A DNA stretch of 55,847 nucleotides from Prevotella sp. (GCA_016285245.1 JAEEQH010000019.1:1-55847), one strand, 5' to 3'. Positions 26,101 to 33,851 are shown, counted from the first letter of the stretch. Notes: generated from the letters alone by a model not told the origin. Translations and numbers: made by a program.

Positions 26101-26326
26101 ACGCACCTTCCGCCAGCGCATGGGTATGACCCCCGACCACTACCGCAGTCAGCACGCACAAATGATGAACGGCGCCATTCCGATGGCCACACCTATGCCG
26201 GGTACCGTCATGCCAGGCTACGCGCCTGCCGAAGCGGCCGCTGCACCAGCCACGGACATCGAAGACATGGCGACAGTAGACGGCTCCGATGACGTGACCG
26301 ACGATTACGAAATCATAGAAGACTGA
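23159..26326 (+). CDS. Membrane-spanning one-component regulator: two-component-type beta-propeller sensor fused directly to an AraC domain
   Basis: A 1055-residue protein. A signal segment (about 5-28) is followed by a periplasmic sensor of Reg_prop beta-propeller repeats (about 30-720; WIATWNGLSRFDG, IWVGTDKGVHRLD, IWVATYGGGVNIL and others) and a Y_Y_Y domain (about 760-838, HYQYLLEGYDQQW). One membrane helix follows (847-868), then a 25-residue linker and an AraC HTH domain (about 893-1000, ending MTPDHYRSQ). The histidine kinase, phospho-acceptor and receiver domains of ordinary hybrid two-component systems are all absent. The final 55 residues are Ala/Pro-rich, then acidic. It probably senses a saccharide and acts on DNA from the membrane, as SusR does. 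An alternative start is ATG 23174. Confidence 0.88.
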   Translation: MDYTVMKRLSRNIATTLLLSMLAVSVGAQRFQASLSHYSADDGLCSNTISKIEQDDYGYIWIATWNGLSRFDGYNFYNYMTGNASHIPGLHNRVMDMVIDNWQNVWMRMYDGHIFVVDRRKDKIVNPLENVSGSQDLRTSYPLVVTNNGDVLASMDGVGVYKMRLDQNNPANNEPQLITSNGLNVTCMAEGYHNDIWVGTDKGVHRLDINNLVVERKSYFPDEKVNNLYSNGYNIYVGTESGKILTFSYGQPPTFITQAPTSISALYVDSYGIIWYSDVENGVCRYKPASNDTKRFLHNVPAPEYDSFGATIHESMGTVWIILNHGGYGYYNRETDEFEYFHNDPINPWNLSNTVLAACELEEGVVWESTNRHGLEKLEILKNVITKSMLVPESDSPLDNEVRAMFYDKKRKLLFLGNKNNTMFVIRPDGSRTAITHDSKGNPIGRPYGFTQDSKGNYWLCSKDHGVFHIKPLDNGGFDIKNYHHDDNDEYSISSDAAYQAVEDRQGNIWVATYGGGVNILVPDKQRGYKAYHSKNVMRRYPRNTFKKIRTVALDSDGNVWAGSTDGILILSLRNNNISVKKLENSELKPDNILYSTDIVTLVTDNMGSMWVGTNGGGLSHAIGKDRKGIWYFETFTMKDGLSSDEIKSIAIDHRNNVWLATDHVLSSFDTQKKIFTTFGSLEGVDETICSEGAAVALPEDIVLIGTLHGYYTVDRKKLSTGNGSMLKLRITDFYLNGELLSPRFNNTYDYYIPEAKSVTMPTHDNVISVRFASLNYQLQHRVHYQYLLEGYDQQWQTADKTRTITYNALPTGTYRLKVKAFLLESPDNYDQRELEIVVPPYFMLSKNAIWIYMFLVGAISLLLMYMRQRHLMHRENLRQLKLAGEKTFKNEEDRKFIEQLNEWLEQHYTNPQLKTDEMVTLTNMSRSSFHNRLNDITGQTPEQYLGDFRLKKAILLLEQTNRTIVEIAQMTGFGNALNITRTFRQRMGMTPDHYRSQHAQMMNGAIPMATPMPGTVMPGYAPAEAAAAPATDIEDMATVDGSDDVTDDYEIIED

Positions 26327-26375
26327 ACGTAGACTCGTTAAGGACTAATATTATAATAGACAAAACGCAAGAAAA

Positions 26376-26990
26376 ATGTTTTCCGGAATTATTGAAGAAT
26401 TTGCAACTGTAACGGCCATCAGCCGTGACCGCGAGAATATAGACCTGACACTAACCTGCTCGTTTGTCGACGAACTAAGTATAGACCAAAGCGTCGCACA
26501 TAACGGCGTCTGCCTGACCGTCGTCAGCATCAACGACGGACAATATACCGTCACAGCTATGAAGGAGACGCTGGAGCGCTCGAACCTCGGGCTGCTGAAG
26601 GTGGGCGACAAGGTGAACGTAGAACGCTCGATGAAGATGAACGGACGACTTGACGGACACATCGTACAGGGACATGTCGACCAGACGGCACGTTGTACGG
26701 CGAAAGAGGATGCCGACGGTTCGACATACTTCACCTTCGAATACCCGGAAGACAAAGAAATGGCACTACGAGGCTACTTTACCGTAGACAAGGGATCGGT
26801 AACCGTCAACGGCGTCAGTCTCACCGTCTGCCGGCCAACGGCCAACACTTTCCAGGTGGCCATCATACCCTACACCATGGAACACACGAATTTCCGCGAC
26901 ATCGAGATTGGTACGGTTGTCAACCTGGAATTCGACATCATCGGCAAATACATCGCCCGCTTACAAGAACTTCAGACAATTAACCATTAA
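26376..26990 (+). CDS. ribE: Riboflavin synthase alpha subunit
   Basis: Dismutates two molecules of 6,7-dimethyl-8-ribityllumazine into riboflavin. Its 204 residues form two lumazine-binding repeats. The N-terminal MFSGIIEE is diagnostic, the first repeat has NGVCLTV, the second has VNGVSLTV, and the catalytic-region text GHIVQGHVDQ is present. The start, ATG 26376, fixes the diagnostic N-terminus. The last codons (CAG ACA ATT AAC CAT TAA, giving QTINH) run into TTAACTGTCAATTG words, so the repeat supplies the end of the gene. A structured RNA follows at 27041. Confidence 0.95.
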   Translation: MFSGIIEEFATVTAISRDRENIDLTLTCSFVDELSIDQSVAHNGVCLTVVSINDGQYTVTAMKETLERSNLGLLKVGDKVNVERSMKMNGRLDGHIVQGHVDQTARCTAKEDADGSTYFTFEYPEDKEMALRGYFTVDKGSVTVNGVSLTVCRPTANTFQVAIIPYTMEHTNFRDIEIGTVVNLEFDIIGKYIARLQELQTINH

Positions 26991-27033
26991 CGTTCCGCCA
27001 TTAACTGTCAATTGTCAACTATCAACTGTCAAC
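26991..27033 (+). repeat. TTAACTGTCAATTGTCAAC words after ribE
   Basis: Tandem words AACTGTC, AATTGTC and AACTATC fill the gap between ribE and the structured RNA. On the minus strand they read GTTGACAGTTGATAG, with TGA and TAG. Confidence 0.75.
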
Positions 27034-27040
27034 AAAAAAA

Positions 27041-27258
27041 GGGGGCCGTACCGATGATTTGGTGAAAACTCCTGTTTCACACGATGTGGGCGTTCTCCGT
27101 CGTTGTAATCCACCGGCTTTGCAGCTCCCCTATGCAGGGTAATAACATGGCCCGCCATTGACAAGAGAAACGGTCCCAGTTTTTGGATTATTGTAGAGTA
27201 TCCCGATCTATCAGGTACGACCCCGTAAGGCTTATTCTTGAGCCCTGAGGGCTTTTTC
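27041..27258 (+). ncRNA. Structured non-coding RNA, 6S-like (possibly the Bacteroidales-1 type)
   Basis: About 185 nt followed by its own terminator. A closing stem pairs 27042-27052 with 27214-27224 (GGGG with CCCC, CGTACC with GGTACG, one mismatch). A long-range inner stem pairs TAATCCA (27106-27112) with TGGATTA (27184-27190). Local hairpins include GTGAAA/TTTCAC (27062-27080) and CCCT/AGGG near 27128-27139. This long closed rod with an open centre fits 6S RNA, which binds RNA polymerase. No RNase P, tmRNA or SRP core motif is seen. No TAnnTTTG promoter lies just upstream, so it may be processed from a ribE read-through transcript. The class is my inference. Confidence 0.5.
27237..27258 (+). 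terminator. Terminator of the structured RNA
   Basis: AGCCCTGAGGGCT (27241-27253) forms a short GC hairpin followed directly by TTTTTCT. It fixes the 3' end and plus-strand orientation of the RNA. Confidence 0.72.
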
Positions 27259-27310
27259 TATCCTAATGTTATGTCTACCGGTTCGCTTGCCGGTATATAT
27301 TCCGGTTTAC

Positions 27311-28486
27311 TTACCGGTTCTTATGCTTCACAAACCAGTTATGTGTGTAGAGGTGGTACATCAGCAACGCAGTTGCCGCCAGCACCAACGACACGATAAT
27401 TGTCACGTTGGCATCTTCGAAGCAGGCATAGCCCAAACCAATGCCCAGAGCCAGGCCGCTCTCCCACCCTAGCATATACGTGCTCTGGCTGGTACCACGC
27501 TGGCAATGACGACTCAACTTGACGAAGAACAGGAGGAAACGCGAGCAACAGATACCCACCGCCAATCCCATTAACACAGGCGAGATATACCACACCACGG
27601 GCAACGGACGGCTGTAGATCATCAGCTGGGCAGCCAGCAGCAGAATCAGTCCACTCACCACCTCGCTCTTCAGTTCGGCATCGCGGAACACGAAACGCTG
27701 GGCCAGCAAGGCCAACAGGAAGCCTGCCATCATCATGGCATAGAAACGCTCGCTCAACCCCAACGACAGCAACAAGCCTACCGACAGGGAGATGAGCAGC
27801 AGGTTGGCGAACAGCACCATACCCGGCTTCAGCAGGAAACGGTCGCAACTAAACACACGCAGATTCTCGTCGGGTGTGCGGAACGGGATGACAACCGTCA
27901 TTATCAGGGCTGCCGAAGCTAATGCCGAAATCATCGAAGCCAGCAGGACTGCATCGAAGCCCATATAATTGAACAGCACGATGCCCGTCATCGGCCCCAG
28001 CGACAGGGCCATCCTGGCAAACCAGGCCGACGAGTGGTTAGCCTCCGTACGGCGGAACGACTCGCTGGCATCGATGATGAGCGTTGAGGACAGCACCATC
28101 TGCGCTAGTCCGAAGGTGGCACCAAGCAGCAGGCGTTGCAACAGGATGACACGCACCTCGACATACTGGCTGCTAAGCCCGTGGAGGTAGTAGAGTGCCG
28201 ACAGGCAGAGCGTCATCAGGAAAATGGAGATGACACACACCTTGTTGCGACGGAAACGCTGTACGAGGTAGTTGCAGAAGCACCCGGGCAGGAACAGTCC
28301 CACAGCAAAGATGGCCATGGCGACACCCGTCTGGAGGGTATTGAAATGCTCCGTCTCCAGCAGCCACACGGGCATCACAGGGATAAGCATATACACCGAC
28401 GCCGACAGCAGGAATAGTGCCGTCGACATCATCCAGAAGTCTCTGTGCCAGAGTCTGATGTGTACCGGGGTGTTCTGAGAGTTCAT
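27311..28486 (-). CDS. MFS family transporter
   Basis: A 391-residue integral membrane protein with about 12 hydrophobic helices, starting with FWMMSTALFLLSASVYMLIPVMPVWL. The loop between helices 2 and 3 has a basic LVQRFRRNKV, in the place of the MFS motif A. A sugar or drug exporter role cannot be told apart. Its ATG overlaps the stop of the HAD gene by four bases, so they are coupled. After the stop, several CCGGT/ACCGG inverted copies (27275-27320) may form terminator-like hairpins. Confidence 0.85.
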   Translation of the reverse strand: MNSQNTPVHIRLWHRDFWMMSTALFLLSASVYMLIPVMPVWLLETEHFNTLQTGVAMAIFAVGLFLPGCFCNYLVQRFRRNKVCVISIFLMTLCLSALYYLHGLSSQYVEVRVILLQRLLLGATFGLAQMVLSSTLIIDASESFRRTEANHSSAWFARMALSLGPMTGIVLFNYMGFDAVLLASMISALASAALIMTVVIPFRTPDENLRVFSCDRFLLKPGMVLFANLLLISLSVGLLLSLGLSERFYAMMMAGFLLALLAQRFVFRDAELKSEVVSGLILLLAAQLMIYSRPLPVVWYISPVLMGLAVGICCSRFLLFFVKLSRHCQRGTSQSTYMLGWESGLALGIGLGYACFEDANVTIIVSLVLAATALLMYHLYTHNWFVKHKNR

Positions 28487-29130
28487 TGTAACAATAATAA
28501 ATCCTGAAGACGGTCGTAGGAGAGACCCGTATAGTCGGACACCTGAAGGTCGCTCAACTCACGGATACTATCGACAGGAAGGGTTGTCGCAAGTCCTACC
28601 ACTAGGCAATCGGCACTACGGCCGGACTTCAGACCGTTAAGGCTGTCCTCGAAGACCACACACTCCTGAGGTGATACCGAGAAGCGCGCCGCACCACGTT
28701 GATAGCAGTCGGGATGGGGCTTCGAGTGGGCAAAATCCTCGCTCGTGAGGATGGCGTCCATCATGTCCAGCAGCTCCGGACGCTGACGGTAGACACTCTC
28801 CATCTTGGCCCTGTTGCTGCTCGTCACCACGGCCGTCTTGACATTGTGTCGACGCAAGTCGTTGACAAAGGCCTCGAAGCCCGTGACGTAGTTGAACGTC
28901 ATCTGGGCCTCGAAGTCGTCAAGTCGCTTGGTGATGGCGTCACGCTCCTGTTCCAACGGTCCCGCAAACCAACGGTCGAAGATCTGCGTCAGCGTGGAGC
29001 CCTTGATTTCGTGCTCCAGCCCCGGCCGTTCCGGGTGGTATAGCCTGCATTGGCTACCCCAGAAGACGGTATACTGCGGTTCCGTGTCGAAGACGACGCC
29101 GTCAAGATCGAATAAAGCAGCCTTCAGCAC
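28483..29130 (-). CDS. HAD-superfamily phosphatase (beta-phosphoglucomutase-like)
   Basis: A 215-residue cytoplasmic HAD hydrolase of subfamily IA. Motif I is ALFDLDGVVFDTEP (nucleophile Asp8, acid/base Asp10), motif II is VVTSSNRAKM, motif III has SKPHPDCYQRGAARF, and motif IV is VVFEDSLNGLKSG. An alpha-helical cap lies between about 15 and 85. A sugar phosphate is the likely substrate, but phosphatase and mutase cannot be separated. The start is a GTG directly after the TAA of the porin-like gene (TAAGTG). Confidence 0.88.
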   Translation of the reverse strand: MLKAALFDLDGVVFDTEPQYTVFWGSQCRLYHPERPGLEHEIKGSTLTQIFDRWFAGPLEQERDAITKRLDDFEAQMTFNYVTGFEAFVNDLRRHNVKTAVVTSSNRAKMESVYRQRPELLDMMDAILTSEDFAHSKPHPDCYQRGAARFSVSPQECVVFEDSLNGLKSGRSADCLVVGLATTLPVDSIRELSDLQVSDYTGLSYDRLQDLLLLQ

Positions 29131-29748
29131 TTAGAAATTCACGCCGAAGTTAGCAAAGAAAGCGTTCGAGCGGATGGTCAGGTCATCGGCCTTGGCAATG
29201 TTCGAAACACCGAACTGATAGCCTACCTCCAAGTAAAGCTTGTTGTACTCAGCAGCGCAACCAACCTTGAAGCCCATGTTCAGACGCTTCAGACCAGTCC
29301 ACTTCTTCTCATCGAAAGTACCAATCTTCACCGACTTTCCGGTCTCTTCGTCATAAATCTTGGTCTTACCCCAGCAGGCACGAGCGAAGTAAGGACCTAC
29401 GAACGGCAGGATAGCGATATCGTCGGTAGCCTTGATGCCGTACTTGATGAGCAGGGGGATCTCCAGGTTCGAATAGCCGATATCCTTGGCACCACGCTCC
29501 GTGTAGTACAGGCCGCTCTCCAAGAACAGGGGAGTCGACTGCGATACGCGCAGGCCGACGACACCACCAAGCGTCATGCCGACCTTTGCATCGGTCTCGG
29601 CATCACCACTCAGGTCAGCCACGGTCAAACCGAGGCGAACGCCATAGTACAGGTTCTGCTTGTCCAGTTCGAAACCACCGCTGCTGAACTGTGCAAAGGC
29701 AGGAGCAGCAAGCACCATTGCTACGATAGCTGTGAAAATCTTTTTCAT
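29131..29748 (-). CDS. Outer-membrane beta-barrel protein (PorT/OmpW-like)
   Basis: A 205-residue protein with a signal peptide (KKIFTAIVAMVLAAPAFA) and alternating strands: YYGVRLGLTVADLSGD, LGGVVGLRVSQSTPLFLESGLYYTERG, and a C-terminus ending in aromatic-type AFFANFGVNF. The pattern matches the small 8-stranded barrels annotated as PorT family or outer membrane beta-barrel in Bacteroidetes. The function is unknown. It has a strong consensus promoter and a leader of about 50 nt with ATTAATTAATTAATT, and heads the porin-HAD-MFS operon. Confidence 0.82.
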   Translation of the reverse strand: MKKIFTAIVAMVLAAPAFAQFSSGGFELDKQNLYYGVRLGLTVADLSGDAETDAKVGMTLGGVVGLRVSQSTPLFLESGLYYTERGAKDIGYSNLEIPLLIKYGIKATDDIAILPFVGPYFARACWGKTKIYDEETGKSVKIGTFDEKKWTGLKRLNMGFKVGCAAEYNKLYLEVGYQFGVSNIAKADDLTIRSNAFFANFGVNF

Positions 29749-29802
29749 AATTTTTACCTTATTAATTAATTAATTCAGTTAAAAAATGCATAATTACGGG
29801 TG

Positions 29803-29834
29803 CAAAGATACAATGAAAGTACGGAAAAACCAAA
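29803..29834 (-). promoter_or_regulatory. Promoter of the beta-barrel/HAD/MFS operon (TTTG, 20 nt, TATCTTTG)
   Basis: Minus strand: -33 TTTG at 29831-29834, -7 TATCTTTG at 29803-29810, spacer 20 nt. Confidence 0.78.
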
Positions 29835-29896
29835 TTTTTTCCTTACTATTTGAGACTGGCACGGTTTATTGACGGATAAGCCAGCCTTATTCTGAA

Positions 29897-30017
29897 ATAA
29901 GTGCCACCTATTGCGAAAAAAGAGCCACCTGTTCTGAAATAAGTGCCACCTATTGCGAAATAAGTGCCACCTATTGCAAAATAAGAGCCACCTATTCGGG
30001 AATAAGTGGCTCTTATT
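29897..30017. repeat. 21-nt tandem array (ATAAGTGCCACCTATTGCGAA) ending in a hairpin
   Basis: Five consecutive units of exactly 21 nt start at 29897, 29918, 29939, 29960 and 29981. Units 1 and 3 are identical; unit 4 differs at one base. A final partial unit (30002-30017) is inverted in part, so AATAAGAGCCAC (29980-29991) pairs perfectly with GTGGCTCTTATT (30006-30017) around a 14-nt loop. The hairpin could terminate the leftward xylanase transcript. The array fills most of the gap between the xylanase stop and the next promoter. Confidence 0.92.
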
Positions 30018-30047
30018 AAACGAGATGTCTGAAGGTGTTTGTCAGAC

Positions 30048-32726
30048 CTACTTCTTCAGGATCTTCTTGCCGTTGCGGATGACGATGCCACGGTAGTTAC
30101 CGTTAACCTTCTGGCCAGAGAGGCTGTAGTAGTCGTAGGACGTGCCCCAAGGCGTCGTCATATCGCTTTGCACGTCGTCGATACCGGTTCCCTCGAGCGA
30201 CTTGAACTCGAGCTTGTCGATATTACAATTGGCTCCGGTAATCTTGATGCGGATATACTGCTTGCCGGCAGGGAACTGCTTCGGTGTGGTCAGTTCCACC
30301 TGCGTATAGTTACTCCAGGTATTCTCTCCCGTCTTAGGCACATTAACAGTCCAGAGGGTACTGCTACTGCCGGTGAGTGTCTTCCTGCTGATGGTGAACT
30401 TTGAGTTGTCACCACCTGCCGATACAGTGGCAACGCAGGTGAACTTGCCGGCTTGGGCAACGTTGACGGTGTACTCAAGCCACTCGTCGACAGCCGTGTA
30501 GCCAAGAGCGCTACCGCCATTGCCCTTGACGATGTCAACACCCTCGTTGTCAGTACGGTATTTGGCATCGCCATCATCAACGTCGTCCTTGTCGTGGAAC
30601 GACAGGCCTTCACCACCCTTGTCGAAGTTCTCGGCCTCAATGATGCCGGGGAGTTCAACGATGTCGGCATAGGGCTCGCGCACACCGTTGACCTTGACGG
30701 TCTTGACGGTAGTCGTCTCGTTCTCATAGCCGCCAGCCCACGCTACGGCCGTGATGGTGTAGGAGCCTTTTGCAGTAGGCTCGAAGTCAACAGTATAGGG
30801 AGCCTCGGTGAGTTTTGCTATGAAACTGCCATTGGCATAGACAAGGACGCTATCGATAGTACTGCCAGAACGAGAGGCTGAAAGTTTGACGGTAGACTTG
30901 CCGCCGACCGTAATCGTGCTGGCGCTGACTGAAGACACGGAAACCTTGATATTCTTGTCAAGCTTGTAAGGCTTGAAGGTGAGCTTCTTGATATAGAAGC
31001 CGCCCTTGTCGACGTTCAAGCAGATGCGATGCTGACCTACGGAGATGGGATTCTTGAACGCAGCGGTAATGGTCTTGTACTCGGTGGTACTGCCCGTAAC
31101 GGGAACCTCAATCATGTTGGCAAGGAATGTCAGGCTGTCCAGACCGTACTCCGTGAGGTGGAACGTGCCGCCCTCCTTTACAGAGGCCACCTCGGCCTCG
31201 ACCTTGTAAAGACCTTCCTCCTTCACGTCAACGGTATACTCCATCCAGGCATTGTCCTGGGTGGCCGACTGGGTCTTACGGTTGCTATAGCTAAAACAAG
31301 GGCTTTTATAGGTTACTTCGAGGGCACCCTTGTCGTACTCGGCCACATTAATTGTACCAGGTATCTCGAGGGGAGTGCCGTTGTAGGGCTCGCGCTTGGT
31401 GCTCTTGTCAAGCACCTCAATGCCGCCATAGCGGACGTAAGTGGTATCAGGGGTGGTGACGACAGCCTTGAAAACCTTATAGCCCTTAGACGTCGGGGCG
31501 GTATACTCACAGATGTAAGGAGCCTCGGTCATCGTGGCGACGAGTGTCGTAGCGTTGGCCACAGAAGTGCCGGTGAAGAGTTCGACCTTCTCCACCTTCT
31601 CCGTTGCCATGCGGACACGCACTTTGACAGGCACGACATCGCCCTTGGCCACCTTGAAGTCGGCGGGTTTGATGTAGATGGAAGCCTCTTTCCTCATGTT
31701 CTTGTACGGGCTCTTGACGTTCTGAGCCTTTTGTGTACTCATGTATTCCTGAAGCCAGGTCATGCAGGCACGAGGTGCGCCATTACGGTAGAAGCCCGAA
31801 TTGGCAACCCACGTGCGGCCGTGGACATAGCCCCAGAAAGTGACACCGGCACAGTAATCAGCCTCCCACATGATGGGGAATACTTTCTTCAGCTGGTCAC
31901 GCTGCTGGTTATCATTGTCGATGTTGATATCGAGCTCCGTGATGTACATCGGCATCTTAAGGGCGTCCTGCTGCTTCTTCATCGAGTTCTTCAAGTCACT
32001 CTCGCTAATGTTATCAACATCGTGGGACTGGTTGCCGTAGGCGTCAATGGGGGCACCGGCATCACGGAGAGCCTTTACCAAATTGATGAAATTATCCACA
32101 TCGCCATTATAGGGATTGAGCGAGTTATAGTCGTTATAGATGAGGATGGAACCGGGGAAACGCTCGTAGGCCAGTTCGAAGGCCTTGATGAGCCAGTCGT
32201 AGCCTGTCTTGCCGCCACCGCCGGTACACGTCTTCACGATGGGGTTGCCCTTCTGGTGCATGCCGATGGCCTCGTTAACCACGTCAATCATCGGCAGGGG
32301 ACTATAATACTTCTCCGTAACACTGTTCCAGTCAGTAGTACTATAGTGCTTCTTGATGGCGTCAACCCACTCAATGAAGGCTTCATAGCGCTCCTTAATG
32401 GAAATATTATCTATGAACCCAGGATATTGAGCACCCCAAAGGAAAGCGTGGAACTTAAACGGGAAACCATTCTCCCTGGCAGCCTTGAAGGGCGTATCAC
32501 AACCCCAGTTGAAATTTCCCCTTGAACCCTCTACAGAGCTCCACTTCGACTCGTTCTCAGGGGTTATCTGGTTCCACAGCTTGTTGAAATTGGGTACGCC
32601 GCCGCCGGGATTCACCTGATAGCTGGTGGTGATGTTACCCAAAAACTTGTCCGGATTCTTTGACAACTGTGCGCTGGCAGTCATGACGGCAGCTGCACAG
32701 GATAGTGTAAGTAAAAGTCTCTTCAT
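30048..32726 (-). CDS. Secreted GH10 endo-1,4-beta-xylanase with two carbohydrate-binding regions and a T9SS tail
   Basis: An 892-residue xylan-degrading enzyme. After a signal peptide (cleaved near residue 20), the GH10 barrel spans about 22-330 with ITPENESKWSSVEG, catalytic acid/base Glu152 in IDVVNEA, nucleophile Glu264 in YITELDI, and GVTFWGYVHGRTW. Then come an Ig-like segment (about 345-450), a first CBM6-like region (about 455-590), a second Ig-like segment (598-690), a second CBM6 (about 695-840; GIIEAENFDKGGEG), and a C-terminal sorting tail (YYSLSGQKVNGNYRGIVIRNGKKI). The tail implies type IX secretion and surface attachment, which fits PorD at 37312. It is not beside susC/susD genes. 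Confidence 0.93.
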   Translation of the reverse strand: MKRLLLTLSCAAAVMTASAQLSKNPDKFLGNITTSYQVNPGGGVPNFNKLWNQITPENESKWSSVEGSRGNFNWGCDTPFKAARENGFPFKFHAFLWGAQYPGFIDNISIKERYEAFIEWVDAIKKHYSTTDWNSVTEKYYSPLPMIDVVNEAIGMHQKGNPIVKTCTGGGGKTGYDWLIKAFELAYERFPGSILIYNDYNSLNPYNGDVDNFINLVKALRDAGAPIDAYGNQSHDVDNISESDLKNSMKKQQDALKMPMYITELDINIDNDNQQRDQLKKVFPIMWEADYCAGVTFWGYVHGRTWVANSGFYRNGAPRACMTWLQEYMSTQKAQNVKSPYKNMRKEASIYIKPADFKVAKGDVVPVKVRVRMATEKVEKVELFTGTSVANATTLVATMTEAPYICEYTAPTSKGYKVFKAVVTTPDTTYVRYGGIEVLDKSTKREPYNGTPLEIPGTINVAEYDKGALEVTYKSPCFSYSNRKTQSATQDNAWMEYTVDVKEEGLYKVEAEVASVKEGGTFHLTEYGLDSLTFLANMIEVPVTGSTTEYKTITAAFKNPISVGQHRICLNVDKGGFYIKKLTFKPYKLDKNIKVSVSSVSASTITVGGKSTVKLSASRSGSTIDSVLVYANGSFIAKLTEAPYTVDFEPTAKGSYTITAVAWAGGYENETTTVKTVKVNGVREPYADIVELPGIIEAENFDKGGEGLSFHDKDDVDDGDAKYRTDNEGVDIVKGNGGSALGYTAVDEWLEYTVNVAQAGKFTCVATVSAGGDNSKFTISRKTLTGSSSTLWTVNVPKTGENTWSNYTQVELTTPKQFPAGKQYIRIKITGANCNIDKLEFKSLEGTGIDDVQSDMTTPWGTSYDYYSLSGQKVNGNYRGIVIRNGKKILKK

Positions 32727-32750
32727 TATTGGTAAACGTTTAGCTTGATT

Positions 32751-32768
32751 ATTTTGCGTGCAAAATTA
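32751..32768 (-). promoter_or_regulatory. Xylanase promoter -7 element overlapped by a palindrome
   Basis: Minus-strand TAATTTTG at 32761-32768, 34 nt before the ATG. It overlaps a dyad, ATTTTGC-GT-GCAAAAT, at 32751-32766, which could be a repressor or activator site. No -33 TTTG is seen. Confidence 0.45.
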
Positions 32769-32874
32769 CGGAAAAAGCCGGAATAGCGTTTCCGTATTTG
32801 TCTCATATCCTTTCCGTTTTTCGCAACCTGCGGCTACAGGCCGTTAACAGACGCTAAAACAGAGGGGTATTGCG

Positions 32875-33792
32875 TTAACGCGAACCAATATAGAGGAAGA
32901 GCATTCCCAACAACACTAGGGCCAGGTCGAAGGCCTTCGCCTTGAGGTTCTTCTCGTGGAAGAACCAAGCGCCGAAGAGGAAGCTGACGACGACGGAGCC
33001 GCGGCGGACCATCGACACAATACTGATCATGGCGTCGGGCAGCGACAACGAGTAGAAGTACATGAAGTCGGCCGTCGACAGGAACAGGCTAACGCCCAGG
33101 ATAGACCACGACCAATGGAAAGGCGTCGTCTCCTTGTGCTTCGGCCACCAGAGCACGACAAGCATAACGAGCATCATCGCACATTGGTAGATGTTGTACC
33201 ACGACTGCACGAGCATCCGGTCGAGCCCCACCCCGCCCTCGCTGACGGGCGCCATGAGGTACTTGTCGTAGAGGCCGCTGACGGCACCAAGGGCTGCTGC
33301 GCCGACAATCATGTAGATCCAATGGTCGTGCTTGAAGTCGATACCCTCCTTCTTGCCGCTTCGGCTCAGCAGGAGGAACGAGGCGACAGCCAGCATCACA
33401 CCGATCCATTGCCACACGTTGAGGCGTTCGCCAAAGACCAGCAGGGCGCCAACAAGCACCATCACGGGACGCGTGGCGTTGATGGGGCCGACGATGGTCA
33501 GCGGCAGGTGCTTCATGCCGAAGTAGCCGAGAATCCACGACGAAAGGACGATAAGCGCCTTCAGAAGCACATAGCGGTGCACCTCCCAGCCACCCTCGGC
33601 GACGTGGAGGATAGTGCCGTCAAGACAATCGCTCTGGGCACTCAGAATGATAAACGGCAGGAAGATGAGCGACGAGAACAGCGTGTTGAGGAACAGCACG
33701 GGGATGACGGCGTTCGACTTCAACGCCTGTTTCTTCAGGGAGTCATAGCAGCCCAGCAACGCTGCCGACATAAATGCCAAAATCAGCCACAT
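32875..33792 (-). CDS. EamA/DMT-family membrane transporter
   Basis: A 305-residue protein with ten predicted helices in two EamA repeats of five: about 2-150 (LGYFGMKHLPLTIVGPINATRPVMVLVGALLVFGERL is the repeat-1 signature region) and 160-305 (YFYSLSLPDAMISIVSMVRRGSVVVSFLFGAWFFHEK in repeat 2). Drug/metabolite exporters have this fold; the substrate is unknown. The stop lies inside a 10-bp palindrome (GCGTTAACGC, 32872-32881). It lies 59 nt from the truA stop across TAAGCAT-type words. Confidence 0.87.
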   Translation of the reverse strand: MWLILAFMSAALLGCYDSLKKQALKSNAVIPVLFLNTLFSSLIFLPFIILSAQSDCLDGTILHVAEGGWEVHRYVLLKALIVLSSWILGYFGMKHLPLTIVGPINATRPVMVLVGALLVFGERLNVWQWIGVMLAVASFLLLSRSGKKEGIDFKHDHWIYMIVGAAALGAVSGLYDKYLMAPVSEGGVGLDRMLVQSWYNIYQCAMMLVMLVVLWWPKHKETTPFHWSWSILGVSLFLSTADFMYFYSLSLPDAMISIVSMVRRGSVVVSFLFGAWFFHEKNLKAKAFDLALVLLGMLFLYIGSR

Positions 33793-33851
33793 GTTCTCAA
33801 TGCTTAATGCTTAATGCTCAATGCACAATGCTTAATGCTTAATGCTATATA
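33793..33851 (-). repeat. TAAGCAT/TGAGCAT words upstream of the EamA gene
   Basis: On the minus strand the gap reads AAGCATTAAGCATTGTGCAT and similar heptamers leading toward the EamA ATG, the same orientation relative to the downstream gene as in the hisD-hisC gap. One unit has mutated to TGTGCAT. Confidence 0.85.

Noticed and set aside
27041..27258. RNase P RNA, tmRNA, SRP RNA or a riboswitch
   Set aside because: None of the conserved core sequences of these RNAs is visible, and the next gene downstream is on the other strand, so a riboswitch has nothing to control.
29897..30017. Possible CRISPR array
   Set aside because: Units are contiguous 21-mers with no unique spacers, and no cas genes are near. 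The same applies to 672-777 and 12160-12272.
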